57,107 nt of DNA from a virus. A program made the position numbers and the translations under genes. This document shows, one piece after another, positions 20,926-29,978 of this stretch; within the stretch, counting starts at the first letter, position 1; every line of letters starts with the position of its first letter. The notes under the pieces are model-generated. The model was not told the origin of the DNA and searched no databases. It worked only from the letters and a program-made list of their open reading frames with translations. The stretch is taken from the IMG/VR virus record IMGVR_UViG_3300032046_000031, positions 1 through 57,107 of that record; one strand, written 5' to 3'.

Positions 20926-23756
20926 TGGCTCTATCTGAACAAGAGACTAAACTCAGTCGCTACCTTGACTCTCTCTATGTAGAAGGAGCAGCAAGCAGAG
21001 CTGTTGCCAGTAAGAACTGGGAGAATGCAATCAAGGTGATCAAAGGAGAGACCTGGCCAAGTAAGAGACCAAAGTATAAGATCAGTGCTGTTATGAACTT
21101 CCTTGGACAGATTGTAGAAAGGAAAGCAGCTCTCCTTACAGATAGCAGACCAACCATCTCTGTCACTTCTCGTAAGGCTAAGGATGACCCCATCTGTGAC
21201 CTTCTTCAAAAGACGATTGGAGGTATCCTTGAGGAGAAGAACTTTGAGCAAAAGATCACCGAGTTTGTCATGCTTGAGGAATACTTTGGGTTCGCCCTTT
21301 TTAATACTTGCTTTGATCAGAACCTTGATTATGGAAAAGGGGATATTGATTTGGTGGTGATCGATCCTCGTTGCTTCATCTTCGATCCCTTTGTCACGAG
21401 AAGCTGGAACCTTCAGCACGGAGAATATTGTTGTTTAGAGACGGTAAGGCCGACAGAGCTTCTCTGTGAAACTTACAAAGAGAGAAGGGATGATATCAAA
21501 GCAGACATCTCAACAGGCACAACAAAACCCGACTCTCTTGTGCATAAGCTTAGACAACTCTTCCAATTTGATAAGGATTCTCCCAATCAGAAAACTTCTG
21601 TAATCCCACGCTCAATCGTAAGGGATTGGTGGGTGAGAGATCGTACTACAAAGAAGGGTGAAGGATTAGCCTTCCCAAATTGGAGACATATCCTCATCGC
21701 TGGCGGTGTTCCTGTTGCTGATGGAGTCAACCCTTATCTCGATGGCAACCTCCCCTTCGATGGAATGGAATGGGGATTTAATGTTGATTCAGCATATGGA
21801 ACAAATGAGATTGATCAGCTTGAAAATCCTCAGGTTATGTTCAACAAGGTGCTGGCTTCGATCCTTGAGAATGCCATCCTGATGAGTAATGGGATTTGGA
21901 TTGGAGATAGGGATGCTCTTACAGAAGAAGGTTGGAGGAAGCTGAGTAATGAACCTGGAAGTCATGTAAGGGTGAGACCAGGTAAGCAGTTGAGAAGAGA
22001 TGCTCCTCCTTCACTTCCTACTTACATCATGTCAGCTGCAGAGATGATGATCAATGGATTGGAGAAACTCTCAGGAATTACGGAGGTGACAGAGGGGAGA
22101 CGACCTGGGCAGGTTTGTGTTGATCCGCAGACGGAATGTCTGACAAAGAGAGGCTGGAAAAAGTATAATGAACTTTTAGAAAAAGATGAAATCTATTGCT
22201 TTGATCAAAGAACAGAAGTTGGAATGTGGTCTCCTTTGATTGGCCTGGCTATTTATGACTGGGATGATGAGATGTATTCTGTTAAAACGGACAGGATGGA
22301 TTGCCTTGTCACTCCTAATCATGGATGGTGTGTTGGAAATACTTCTGTTCCAGGGTATGTCCGTGTGGAGATGAAAGATATTCATACAGGTCATTTTATT
22401 CCAAATAAAGTAAGGTTAGTAGATGATGCTGTCCTTCCAAAACTCCATGATGCCTTTGTTGAGTTAGTTGGGTGGATTGTTACAGAAGGTTGTTTCAATA
22501 TTGGAATAAGAAAAGAAAATGGAAAGTTAAGATATCGAGTTATTATTTCACAATCGAGAAAGAGCAATGAGGATAATTGTAAACGTATTTATAGGTGTTT
22601 AAAACAGGCGCCATTTAATTTTTCTATGTATGAGGATAAGCGAGGGAGTGGTGTTATTGACTTTACTATCCACGGTGAACCTGCAAGGTTATTGATGGAA
22701 TGGCTTCCTGAAAAAAAATTAACTTATAATCTCATCAATCTCCTCTCAGTCTCTCAACTTGAACTTCTCTATGATACTATGTTGAGAGGTGATGGTTCTC
22801 GGTTTGATCCAACCAATGTAAAGTCTCAGGATATTTATTTTTCTTCGGATGTGGAATTAAGTAATCAGTTTCAGATGATAGCTACATTACTTGGTAAGGC
22901 TACAAATCAGAGAGAAGGAAAGGCTGATCTACGAGTGGAATCTCATAAGAAATCTTACTATGGCATTATTAATAAAGTAAGTTGTCGAAGAGAAGATCAA
23001 AATAAATGGCGGACTCTTTTAAAACACCGAGAGATACAACACTATCAAGGAAAGGTTTGGTGCCCTCAAACCTTAACTGGGACATGGATTGCAAGAAGAA
23101 ATGGTATCACCTACCTCACTGGAAATACCTCAGGTGTTGCCATTGAGAGCCTTGCGATCATGGCCCAGACCACTATTAGGTTGAAAGCAAGACAGATTGA
23201 ATCCCTCATTCAAAGGATTGGTCAGAAACTCATTCCTCGCATCTTTGCTTATTATACTGAAAATAGAATATTCAATCTGGTTGGGGAAAAGGGAGGATTT
23301 CAACAATATATTTTTGATAGAGAGGTAATTAGGCAGGCAGTTAAAGCTGATAGTCGAGGATTGGGAATATTTCAAGATTATCAGTTTAGGGTTGTCCCTG
23401 CCTCCTCCCTTGCAATGACCAAATGGCAGAAAGGGTTGATTGCAACTCAGCTATTCCAGATGGGAGCGATTGATCAAGAAGCCCTTCTCGAGGCAATTGA
23501 ATTTCAACAGAGAGAGGAGATTATGGAGAGGATGGAATCTAAGAGCCAGATGATCCCAATGGAGGCAATTGTAGCAGCCCTTCAGGGTGACCCAAACAGT
23601 CAAAATGTCATGCAGCGAATTGCTCAGGTGATGCAGAAGCTTCAAGGGAAGGGAAAGCAAGGTGGTGGTAAGGGAGCACCAGCAAAGCTTCCTTCAAACT
23701 TACTCAGAGGGGTTCACAGGGAAACTGGGCTCCAAGAACCTCAGATTGGGAAATAG
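20925..23756 (+). CDS. Portal protein with an in-frame intein, 943-aa precursor
   Basis: The host protein (residues 1-397 plus 735-943, 606 aa after splicing) is a portal: long, with a body of mixed strands and the typical segment EGRRPGQV joined after splicing to TSGVAIESLAIMAQT. It forms the ring through which DNA enters and leaves the head. The Gln/Gly-rich C-terminus is usual. Start overlaps the previous stop. The intein (residues 398-734) breaks it in a conserved region. Confidence 0.88.
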   Translation: MALSEQETKLSRYLDSLYVEGAASRAVASKNWENAIKVIKGETWPSKRPKYKISAVMNFLGQIVERKAALLTDSRPTISVTSRKAKDDPICDLLQKTIGGILEEKNFEQKITEFVMLEEYFGFALFNTCFDQNLDYGKGDIDLVVIDPRCFIFDPFVTRSWNLQHGEYCCLETVRPTELLCETYKERRDDIKADISTGTTKPDSLVHKLRQLFQFDKDSPNQKTSVIPRSIVRDWWVRDRTTKKGEGLAFPNWRHILIAGGVPVADGVNPYLDGNLPFDGMEWGFNVDSAYGTNEIDQLENPQVMFNKVLASILENAILMSNGIWIGDRDALTEEGWRKLSNEPGSHVRVRPGKQLRRDAPPSLPTYIMSAAEMMINGLEKLSGITEVTEGRRPGQVCVDPQTECLTKRGWKKYNELLEKDEIYCFDQRTEVGMWSPLIGLAIYDWDDEMYSVKTDRMDCLVTPNHGWCVGNTSVPGYVRVEMKDIHTGHFIPNKVRLVDDAVLPKLHDAFVELVGWIVTEGCFNIGIRKENGKLRYRVIISQSRKSNEDNCKRIYRCLKQAPFNFSMYEDKRGSGVIDFTIHGEPARLLMEWLPEKKLTYNLINLLSVSQLELLYDTMLRGDGSRFDPTNVKSQDIYFSSDVELSNQFQMIATLLGKATNQREGKADLRVESHKKSYYGIINKVSCRREDQNKWRTLLKHREIQHYQGKVWCPQTLTGTWIARRNGITYLTGNTSGVAIESLAIMAQTTIRLKARQIESLIQRIGQKLIPRIFAYYTENRIFNLVGEKGGFQQYIFDREVIRQAVKADSRGLGIFQDYQFRVVPASSLAMTKWQKGLIATQLFQMGAIDQEALLEAIEFQQREEIMERMESKSQMIPMEAIVAALQGDPNSQNVMQRIAQVMQKLQGKGKQGGGKGAPAKLPSNLLRGVHRETGLQEPQIGK
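22116..23126 (+). mobile_element. Intein with LAGLIDADG homing endonuclease, 337 aa
   Basis: Starts at Cys398 (CVDPQTECLTKRGWK) and ends GITYLTGN before Thr735. The first residue (Cys), the last (Asn) and the +1 Thr allow protein splicing. The penultimate Gly, instead of His, is a known variant in phage inteins that end TGN. Two endonuclease motifs are visible, LVGWIVTEGCF near residue 512 and LYDTMLRGDGS near 616. The domain order (splicing, nuclease, splicing) is intact, so both functions may be active. Confidence 0.92.
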
Positions 23757-23764
23757 GAGATGTG

Positions 23765-24019
23765 ATGATGAGAAATGGATTTGAGATTAAAATTTCAGAA
23801 TCTGAATTTAAGGCAAAACCTCAAGGGGAACAAAATTGGATTCTTTTTCAAGGTGTGAGTTTGATTCGAGCTTGTGTAAACGACATTGATGAAAAAGGAT
23901 GTGAATATGCGAGGAAGCGGAAAAAAGCTGGCATGTTAAAATTGGCCTCAGCAATTAGTGGTGGTGCTGTATTTGCCCTTGGTGTAATTTATCTTGTGTA
24001 TCAATTAATTTATAAATAG
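23765..24019 (+). CDS. Small membrane protein, 84 aa
   Basis: Soluble N-terminal 55 residues (ISESEFKAKPQGEQNWILFQ), then a hydrophobic helix (SGGAVFALGVIYLVYQLIYK) at the C-terminus. The start is one of three adjacent codons; I use the ATG at 23765, 5 bases after AGGAG. Function unknown. Confidence 0.6.
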   Translation: MMRNGFEIKISESEFKAKPQGEQNWILFQGVSLIRACVNDIDEKGCEYARKRKKAGMLKLASAISGGAVFALGVIYLVYQLIYK

Positions 24020-24043
24020 ATGAAAAGAAGGAGGTGATAAGAG

Positions 24044-24103
24044 ATGCCAAAGAAAGGTGGAAAGACAAGAAAGCCTGGTGGGAAGAAAGGGGTGATTGCC
24101 TAA
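24044..24103 (+). CDS. Basic mini protein, 19 aa
   Basis: MPKKGGKTRKPGGKKGVIA. It has an almost perfect ribosome binding site (GGAGGTGATAAGAG) and clear spacing. Lys/Gly-rich, so perhaps binds nucleic acid in the head. Mini genes of this kind occur in other phage head clusters. A second basic mini-protein gene is at the end of the late block (50666). Confidence 0.6.
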   Translation: MPKKGGKTRKPGGKKGVIA

Positions 24104-24144
24104 CTTGATGAAAGGTGAAAGATGAAAGCAAAGGAGGTGTAAAA

Positions 24145-24585
24145 ATGCCAAGAGATGAAAGGGGTGAAGGATTGCCTCCTCCTTTGAGAGGAGCAAGAAC
24201 CTCCCCTGATATGCGAGAGGATGCTGGTGGTAGAGGTGGTGGTGGGGCTTATGGTAAGTTAGGGCAACTCGCAGGGATGGGGATGGAATCAGATACTGGA
24301 GGAGAGGAACAAGCAGCTCAGTTGGTAATATCAGCGGCCCAGCAACTCATGCAAGCAGCTCAACTCCATCCACAAATTCGACCCATGATTGAAAGGGCGT
24401 TAGCGGTGTTGAAGAGTGGTGTGGATGAGATGAGCGGAGGTGCAGGAGCAGGTGTTGGGGGAGAGGAAGAGATGGGTGGCTTATCTGAAGAGCCAGAAAA
24501 GAAACCCAAAAAGCGAAAGAGGATGCGACCTCCAACAGCCGAGGCACTAGAAGATGAATCAATGGGAGCAGGAGTGGGTTATTAA
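24145..24585 (+). CDS. Hypothetical structural-region protein, 146 aa
   Basis: Low-complexity Gly/Glu-rich ends around a central helix (AAQLVISAAQQLMQAAQLHP). Basic KKPKKRKRMR stretch near the C-terminus. AAAGGAGGTG precedes the ATG at 24145. Position between portal and scaffold suggests a head assembly protein. No family recognised. Confidence 0.65.
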   Translation: MPRDERGEGLPPPLRGARTSPDMREDAGGRGGGGAYGKLGQLAGMGMESDTGGEEQAAQLVISAAQQLMQAAQLHPQIRPMIERALAVLKSGVDEMSGGAGAGVGGEEEMGGLSEEPEKKPKKRKRMRPPTAEALEDESMGAGVGY

Positions 24586-24670
24586 GATCACAACTAACCC
24601 TCCCTCTTCTCTAAACCCCAACCCTTACTTAGATACAGAGGGAAAGGCGAGAGGAACAAAGGAGACAACC

Positions 24671-25483
24671 ATGATAAAAGAAAATTTTAATTGGAACCCA
24701 TTTACACTTCTCGGTGAAACGCCATCTGGTCTACGTTTCAAAACCGAGTTTGGCGAGGGCGATCCAGACTTCGCAACCAAGGAAGATCTGGAAATCATCA
24801 ATGCAAACCCACAACTTCTCAAAGCATATAAAGCAGTCATCTCTGGAGCAAACAAAAAGTTCCAGGAACGTGCTGAGAATGAAAAGAAACTCTTGAAAAC
24901 AATCGAATCCCTCCAATCACAAGTTGGTGAATTGGATGGGGGATTGCAGGAGTGGGAGAACATGTACAGCCAGCATAAAGATGCTATTGATGCTGCAGTG
25001 ATCAGCCGAACCAACCCAGACCTAACTAAAGGGAAGGGAAAAGGTGGGGAAGGAGATGAAGGAATGTGGGAGAAAAAATTCAACCAACTTGTTCAAAATA
25101 TCAACCAAGTGGGGACTCAGATTGAGAAGAGACTTATTCATCAAGGAAGAATGCTTTCCCTTTCAATGCAACTGAATGACCTTTATAGGAAGAATCCTCA
25201 AATGGATGGTGAGAAGGTTTTGGACGCTGCTTTGAAGGGTGGAGAGACAGATCTCACTCGTGCTTATAATGATGTCTACCATGATGAGATCCTCAACAAA
25301 GAGGTGGAGACACGACTAACACCAAGATTGGAGGAAGAGCTTCAGAAACGTCAGACTCAAGTTGAAACTGGTTCTGGAGCAACTCCACTCAAATTTGAAA
25401 TCCCAAAAGAGACCCCAAAAACTTGGGTTGATGCTGGACAAGAGTTTCTTAAAGAGAGAGCTGCAGAGGCAGCCAAGCCTTAA
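24671..25483 (+). CDS. Probable scaffolding protein, 270 aa
   Basis: Predominantly helical and charged with a long coiled coil (about residues 60-100), then a Gly/Lys linker and another helical stretch: the layout of capsid scaffolds. It lies directly before the major capsid gene. Start at the ATG at 24671 after AAAGGAGA. Assignment rests on composition and position. Confidence 0.7.
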   Translation: MIKENFNWNPFTLLGETPSGLRFKTEFGEGDPDFATKEDLEIINANPQLLKAYKAVISGANKKFQERAENEKKLLKTIESLQSQVGELDGGLQEWENMYSQHKDAIDAAVISRTNPDLTKGKGKGGEGDEGMWEKKFNQLVQNINQVGTQIEKRLIHQGRMLSLSMQLNDLYRKNPQMDGEKVLDAALKGGETDLTRAYNDVYHDEILNKEVETRLTPRLEEELQKRQTQVETGSGATPLKFEIPKETPKTWVDAGQEFLKERAAEAAKP

Positions 25484-25571
25484 CCTTTAACTTTGATGGT
25501 TAATAAAGCAGAGGCATAAACCTTGAAAGCAACCTTTTTAGAAACGAGAACTCTAAGAAGGAGGAAATAAA

Positions 25572-27891
25572 ATGGCTTTAACTTATGATGATTTGGATGC
25601 TGCTGTTAAGAAAAAGTATCTTCCAAAGGCTATTGAGCAGATCTTTATAGGTAATGCTATCTTGACAAAACTCTTAGCCAAGAGTCAAGTTGTCTTTGAT
25701 AGTGGATCAAAGATTGCTCAGCCTGTCATTTATGGAAAGCTGGCAAGCGGTTCTTACTCAGGAATGGATACTTTTGATATTGGTTACAAGAAGATTGCAA
25801 CCTTGGCTGAGTGGAATTGGAAGAACCATCAACTCTTAAATTAGAGGATAGTGGCATGATTGATCTTGACTATGCTTATATTGCTGGATTTTTTGATGGA
25901 GAAGGAAGTATCTTGATTGCTAAGAGTGATCGATCTAAATTCAGACCAAATCCATCTCCTCTGTGGAGTTTAAGGATCACCATTTCAAATCAGCATCTTC
26001 CTGTACTTCAGTTGATGCATCAAGAGTTTGGTGGTGGTATGTATTCACAGACATCTGGAAAGAGTGGTGTTTATAGATTGATCCTTCAGAACAATCAAGC
26101 TGAGAATTTTCTCCGAAAAATTCAGTCTTACGTTAAGGTTAAAAATGATCAAGTAGAGTTGGCTCTTGCTTTTCAGGATCTCCGAAAGGGACGATCCTCA
26201 CGAGTTCGATTAAGTGAAGATGAGAAGACTCTATATGATTCAATCATGTTTGTGATGAGAAACCTTAATCATAAACTCAGTCAAGACTTTCTTGAAAAAC
26301 TGGGTGAATTCAGGGAAGGTCCGACTCATACCGTAAGGATGAAGGATAACCCTGAGCCAAGCTCCTTGAATGGTAAATATGTAGAGGAGAAGGTGCAGAG
26401 ACTAACGCTTGAGGAACCTACCAATAACAGCGACACGAGTGCCCAGCCCGTAAGGGATGAGATAGTCCGACCTTCATAGTAATATGAAGATGCTTTGGAT
26501 AAAGAGCCAAAGCGGTAACAAAGTGTATGTCAATGTCACCATCGCTGGTGACGATCTTGCTAAAACAGAAGGTGATGAGAAGATCATTGGTCTCCTTCAG
26601 GTTAGGATGGAAAATGCTACCCTCACCGCACATGATGACTTCGTGACCATGTTTGTTGGTGATGGGACAGGGAACTCATCTAAGGACTTCGATGGTGCTC
26701 TTAATGGATCTGATGATGGTACCATCTACGATTCCTATGGTGGAATCTCCAGAGCGAGTAATGTCTGGTGGAAGGGTTATGTGAACTCAACAGGTGGAGC
26801 AGCCACCCTTGACCTTATCAACCAAACCATCGGATCGACTACGATTGCTCAGAAGAAATGTGATCTTGCTTTCACCACACAGTCAATCTATGATAAGCTC
26901 TGGGCAAGGGTCCAACCTCAACAGAGATTTCTTGATAGTAAGAGCAAGCTTGCTGAGGTTGGTTTTACAGGGATTAATTTTAATGGTCATATGGAGATCA
27001 TCGTTGATAACCATATCCCTTCAGGTTACATGCTCGGTTTCAATACTGATTACTGGAAGTTGGTTCTCAATAGGAAGAGAAATTTCTATTGGACTGCGGA
27101 GAAGAACCCTGTTGATGCTGATGCCTTAATGAATTAGGGCCATGATGAGGAAACTTATCAATGAATAACACTGCTATATGCGAGGAACTCCTTAAACCTT
27201 CAGATACCCAGAATGGTAAAAATTCTGAAGCTGGGACAATTCGCAGGGAAGATATCCAATTAGAGTTAGATCTTGCTTGGCTTGCAGGTTTAATTGATGG
27301 AGAAGGTTGCTTAACTACTCATTTTTGGAATGATAAGAAAGCTCCTACCAGACCTAAAACTCTTATTTGCTCTTTGGTTGTTTCAAACTCAAATAAATTG
27401 GCTTTGGAAAAAGCACAGCAAATTTACGAATCTATTGGTGTAAAAAGCCATCTTATTATGGGTAAGAGAGAGAACAGAAAGTTCTGGGTTGGTAGTTTAT
27501 CTATCCGAGGGAATTATAATTTATCAACAATTATTCCTCGGTTGCTTCCTTATTTGGTAATAAAGAAGGATCAAGCAATCTCTCTATTGGCGATTGTGTA
27601 TAGAAAAGTAACACTTGGAGAAAAGACGAATGGTAAAAGAGGCTTATCTCTTACCTATGATGAATTTATTCTAACACAAATAAAAAAGCTGCATGAACTA
27701 AAGCAAGAAGGAAGATATGATATCCCCTCAACGACTATACGCAGTGCCCTTTTAGATGTGGAAGGTGATGATATAGTCTGCTCTGCATAGTAATATGCAG
27801 TTAACAAAAGGATGTCAGACAGATGTTAACGATGGGAAATCTCATTTGCATCCAACCAAGAACCAGTTTTATCCTTTCAGGGTTAACATAA
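25572..27891 (+). CDS. Major capsid protein, in three exons split by two group I introns
   Basis: Exon 1 is 25572-25829, exon 2 is 26526-27126, and exon 3 starts at about 27812 (or 27815) and ends at 27891, for about 312 aa. The junction WNWKNH|YVNVTIAGDDL restores a continuous capsid-like sequence (compare EWNWK then YVNVTIAGDDL in this phage capsid family). Exon 3 encodes MGNLICIQPRTSFILSGLT, like known capsid C-termini. Unspliced RNA would give a 90-residue fragment. Site AAGGAGGAAATAAA. Confidence 0.85.
25830..26525 (+). mobile_element. Group I intron 1 in the capsid gene, 696 nt
   Basis: Boundaries come from the rule that a U precedes and a G ends the intron and from pairing: exon CCAU pairs with the internal guide GUGG (U-G wobble at the splice site) and exon 2 UAU pairs with AUA just before the guide (P10). 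The 3' core strand AGATAGTCC (P7) is followed by hairpins CTTCAT/ATGAAG and GCTTTGG/CCAAAGC. It carries a LAGLIDADG endonuclease gene. Boundaries are well supported. Confidence 0.88.
25856..26479 (+). CDS. Intron-encoded LAGLIDADG homing endonuclease 1, 207 aa
   Basis: Start MIDLDYAYIAGFFDGEGSIL, a typical single LAGLIDADG motif with catalytic Asp/Glu. The protein would act as a homodimer to cut intronless capsid alleles and drive intron spread. Its reading frame covers most of the intron and its 3' end overlaps the P7 region. The ATG at 25856 is chosen because it is inside the intron; the frame is open a little upstream into exon 1. Confidence 0.88.
   Translation: MIDLDYAYIAGFFDGEGSILIAKSDRSKFRPNPSPLWSLRITISNQHLPVLQLMHQEFGGGMYSQTSGKSGVYRLILQNNQAENFLRKIQSYVKVKNDQVELALAFQDLRKGRSSRVRLSEDEKTLYDSIMFVMRNLNHKLSQDFLEKLGEFREGPTHTVRMKDNPEPSSLNGKYVEEKVQRLTLEEPTNNSDTSAQPVRDEIVRPS
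27127..27811 (+). mobile_element. Group I intron 2 in the capsid gene, about 685 nt
   Basis: Exon 2 ends GCCU, which pairs with GGGC in a strong P1 hairpin (GCCTTAAT with ATTAGGGC, with the U-G wobble at the splice site). The P7 strand is GATATAGTCTG and is followed by TCTGCAT/ATGCAG, like intron 1, so the two introns are related. The 5' end is well supported. The 3' end may be 27811 or 27814. Confidence 0.85.
27161..27790 (+). CDS. Intron-encoded LAGLIDADG homing endonuclease 2, 209 aa
   Basis: LDLAWLAGLIDGEGCLTTHF contains the LAGLIDADG motif. Related to, but clearly diverged from, the intron 1 enzyme. Starts MNNTAICEELLKP. The end overlaps the P7 region of intron 2. Single motif, so probably a homodimer. 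Confidence 0.85.
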   Translation: MNNTAICEELLKPSDTQNGKNSEAGTIRREDIQLELDLAWLAGLIDGEGCLTTHFWNDKKAPTRPKTLICSLVVSNSNKLALEKAQQIYESIGVKSHLIMGKRENRKFWVGSLSIRGNYNLSTIIPRLLPYLVIKKDQAISLLAIVYRKVTLGEKTNGKRGLSLTYDEFILTQIKKLHELKQEGRYDIPSTTIRSALLDVEGDDIVCSA

Positions 27892-27905
27892 AGTGGAGAA
27901 TGTCC

Positions 27906-27977
27906 CCAGGGCGCTTTTCCTTTCCTCCCTGGCCTCCACCAGTCAAGCACCCCTGACTGGTAAAAGAAGAGGGGTGC
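27906..27977 (+). ncRNA. Structured RNA after the capsid gene: hairpin plus H-type pseudoknot
   Basis: First a hairpin CCAGGG/CCCTGG (27906-27932). Then ACCAGTCA (27938-27945) pairs with TGACTGGT (27954-27961), and its loop GCACCCC (27947-27953) pairs perfectly with GGGGTGC (27971-27977) after an A-rich linker AAAAGAAGA. Two coaxial stems of 8 and 7 bp with an A-rich third loop make an H-type pseudoknot. No slippery sequence is seen before it. It could stabilise the capsid mRNA end or regulate the next gene, whose start is 70 bases on. Confidence 0.7.
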
Positions 27978-28046
27978 AACATTTCAACTCCGCCTTCTGA
28001 GACAACAGAGGGATGAGGTTGATCAAAACCAAAGGAGGTAAATCAA

Positions 28047-28796
28047 ATGGCAGGCGAACAAGTTAGGACGATGAGAAGTCGGTTTGTGATTCCTAAACAA
28101 TCAATCTATGAGGAATCATCGGTAGCACTTCACTCTCTCGGAGATTGTTGTGCACTCCCAGGTGGGAGAATCTTTGCTTACTGCAAAAATGGTGCAGTAG
28201 CTTTGACAGATGGATTGGTGGTTCAGGGAGCAGTTCCTATTCCTCTCCACCTTAACCAGACGGTTGCTGCTACAGCAGCAATTGGTGCGACGAGGGTATC
28301 TCTTACCCCTGGAGCAACAGGAGCCGCTGCAAACTATTACGCAGAAGGATATCTTCACTTTAACGAGGCAGCACCAGAAGGAACCTATTATAAGGTGAAA
28401 TCCCATCTTGCAATCACTGCGAGTACTGCTTTTTGGGTTAACCTTTATGATCCTCTTTGGAAGGCTGCAACAATCACGACAAGTTATTGGACTCTTACTA
28501 AAGAGCCTCATGACTGTGTGGTTGTCCTACCATCTACAGGTACACCAACATCAAAAATCATTGGAGTCCCCATCATTGATGTTACTGCCAGTTATTACTT
28601 CTGGGCTCAGATCGCTGGCCCCTGTGCGGTGTTAGGACAGGGAACATTAGTTGTAGGAAACAGTGTTGGTCCTGGTGGTACTGCTGCAGGTTCGGTTGGT
28701 CCAAAAACTGCTTACACAGCACCAACCATTGGTGAGGTGATTCAGGTTAACGCTTCGACAGAGTTTTCTCTCATCTTCTTAAAAATTTCAGCATAA
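28047..28796 (+). CDS. Probable capsid-associated structural protein, 249 aa
   Basis: Ala/Thr/Gly-rich beta protein directly after the capsid gene, starting MAGEQVRTMRSRFVIPKQSI. The repeat-like TPGATGAAANYYAEGYLHF and the hydrophobic ends are like decoration or head fibre proteins. No definite family. Site AAAGGAGGTAAATCA. Confidence 0.6.
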   Translation: MAGEQVRTMRSRFVIPKQSIYEESSVALHSLGDCCALPGGRIFAYCKNGAVALTDGLVVQGAVPIPLHLNQTVAATAAIGATRVSLTPGATGAAANYYAEGYLHFNEAAPEGTYYKVKSHLAITASTAFWVNLYDPLWKAATITTSYWTLTKEPHDCVVVLPSTGTPTSKIIGVPIIDVTASYYFWAQIAGPCAVLGQGTLVVGNSVGPGGTAAGSVGPKTAYTAPTIGEVIQVNASTEFSLIFLKISA

Positions 28797-28809
28797 AGGA
28801 GGTGCAGAC

Positions 28810-29136
28810 ATGGCTGGTGCATATGCAGGAACATCAACGATTATTTTCAATACGGTGATGGGGAATAAGAAGGTAGCACTGTTGAAGGTGGATATTACCA
28901 ACTACTACTCAACAGGAATCCCTACAGTCAAAGCAAGTGCAGGGATAGGTGTGGCTGAGGCTGTAATTGTCTTCTTTACAGGATTGTCAGATGAGGCTGA
29001 AAACCCATCTGTAGGAACCTATATCCCTTCAACCGACATTGTGTATCTTTACAATAAAGCAGGGGGCTCTATTGCAAACGATACTGATCTCAACTCAGAC
29101 GCCATCCTGATCTATCTTCTGGTGATCGGGGTGTAA
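28810..29136 (+). CDS. Small structural-region protein, 108 aa
   Basis: Starts MAGAYAGTSTIIFNTVMGNK, a beta-rich protein with an acidic middle. Follows an AAAGGAGGTGCAGAC site. Probably a virion component, from its position. No family recognised. Confidence 0.6.
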   Translation: MAGAYAGTSTIIFNTVMGNKKVALLKVDITNYYSTGIPTVKASAGIGVAEAVIVFFTGLSDEAENPSVGTYIPSTDIVYLYNKAGGSIANDTDLNSDAILIYLLVIGV

Positions 29137-29164
29137 ACAGAATTGAAAAAAGGAGGATTAAAAA

Positions 29165-29908
29165 ATGGCATCTACAAATAGGGTAAGTCGAGAAAAACCA
29201 CAAGCACTCGCTGACGCTATTGAGGCCTCAAACCGTGGGAACAGATATGGTGAAAATTATGTTCAGATGTTTCATGGGAAGAAGCACAACCTGGCAGATG
29301 AGGGATCGTACTTTGTTGCAACGAACCCTACCCTAAACACTGCGATTGCTTTAACAACCAGCATCACAACCTGGGCAGATTCAGGAGCAACCTCTTCTTC
29401 AGCACTCTTCATGAAGAATAGTGAGTTGAGAACAAACGCTTCTGCAAAAAGAGTCTATTTTGATTATATCAAGATGACTTGCGTTGGTGCTCCAACTTCT
29501 GCAACAGAATGGCAGTATGCGATTCATACCGATGATGCTGCTGCAAGATACACATCTGGAGGAACAGCACTCGTTCCGATCAACCCTAATGCAGATAGCA
29601 GTGTTGTTTCCATTGTAACAGGATATTTTGGAGCAGTTGTAACTGCTGCAGCGACTAACAGAAGGTTGGTGTCAAGAGGGATGATTCGACCATCCATTCC
29701 TGTTGTTCGTGATGAATTTATCATTGTCAGTGGTCCGATTGAACTGGGTGGCAGCTATGGAGCAGCAGCTGGCGTCCTGTCAAGGATTGTAGTTCCGACA
29801 CCTCCAATCATCATTGGCCCACAGCAACAGATGGTTCTCAGTCTGTGGGGAGTGGCATGTGCTGCAGCTTCCACCTGGGAGTTTGAATTATGCTGGTGGG
29901 AGAGATAA
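29165..29908 (+). CDS. Structural-region protein, 247 aa
   Basis: Starts MASTNRVSREKPQALADAIE. Ala/Thr-rich, mostly beta, with an end of Trp-rich residues (FELCWWER). Probably a head or tail surface protein. No family recognised. Site AAGGAGGATTAAAAA. Confidence 0.6.
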   Translation: MASTNRVSREKPQALADAIEASNRGNRYGENYVQMFHGKKHNLADEGSYFVATNPTLNTAIALTTSITTWADSGATSSSALFMKNSELRTNASAKRVYFDYIKMTCVGAPTSATEWQYAIHTDDAAARYTSGGTALVPINPNADSSVVSIVTGYFGAVVTAAATNRRLVSRGMIRPSIPVVRDEFIIVSGPIELGGSYGAAAGVLSRIVVPTPPIIIGPQQQMVLSLWGVACAAASTWEFELCWWER

Positions 29909-29978
29909 ACAACAAATCCCATCTCAAAGTTAACTGAGGTGAACCACCACCAACATGGGGATGGGCTTATAAGGATGG

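Noticed and set aside
25572-25844. Short capsid fragment taken as a truncated or frameshifted gene
   Set aside because: The 90-residue frame is exon 1 read into intron 1. Splice-site pairing and the restored protein sequence explain the stop.
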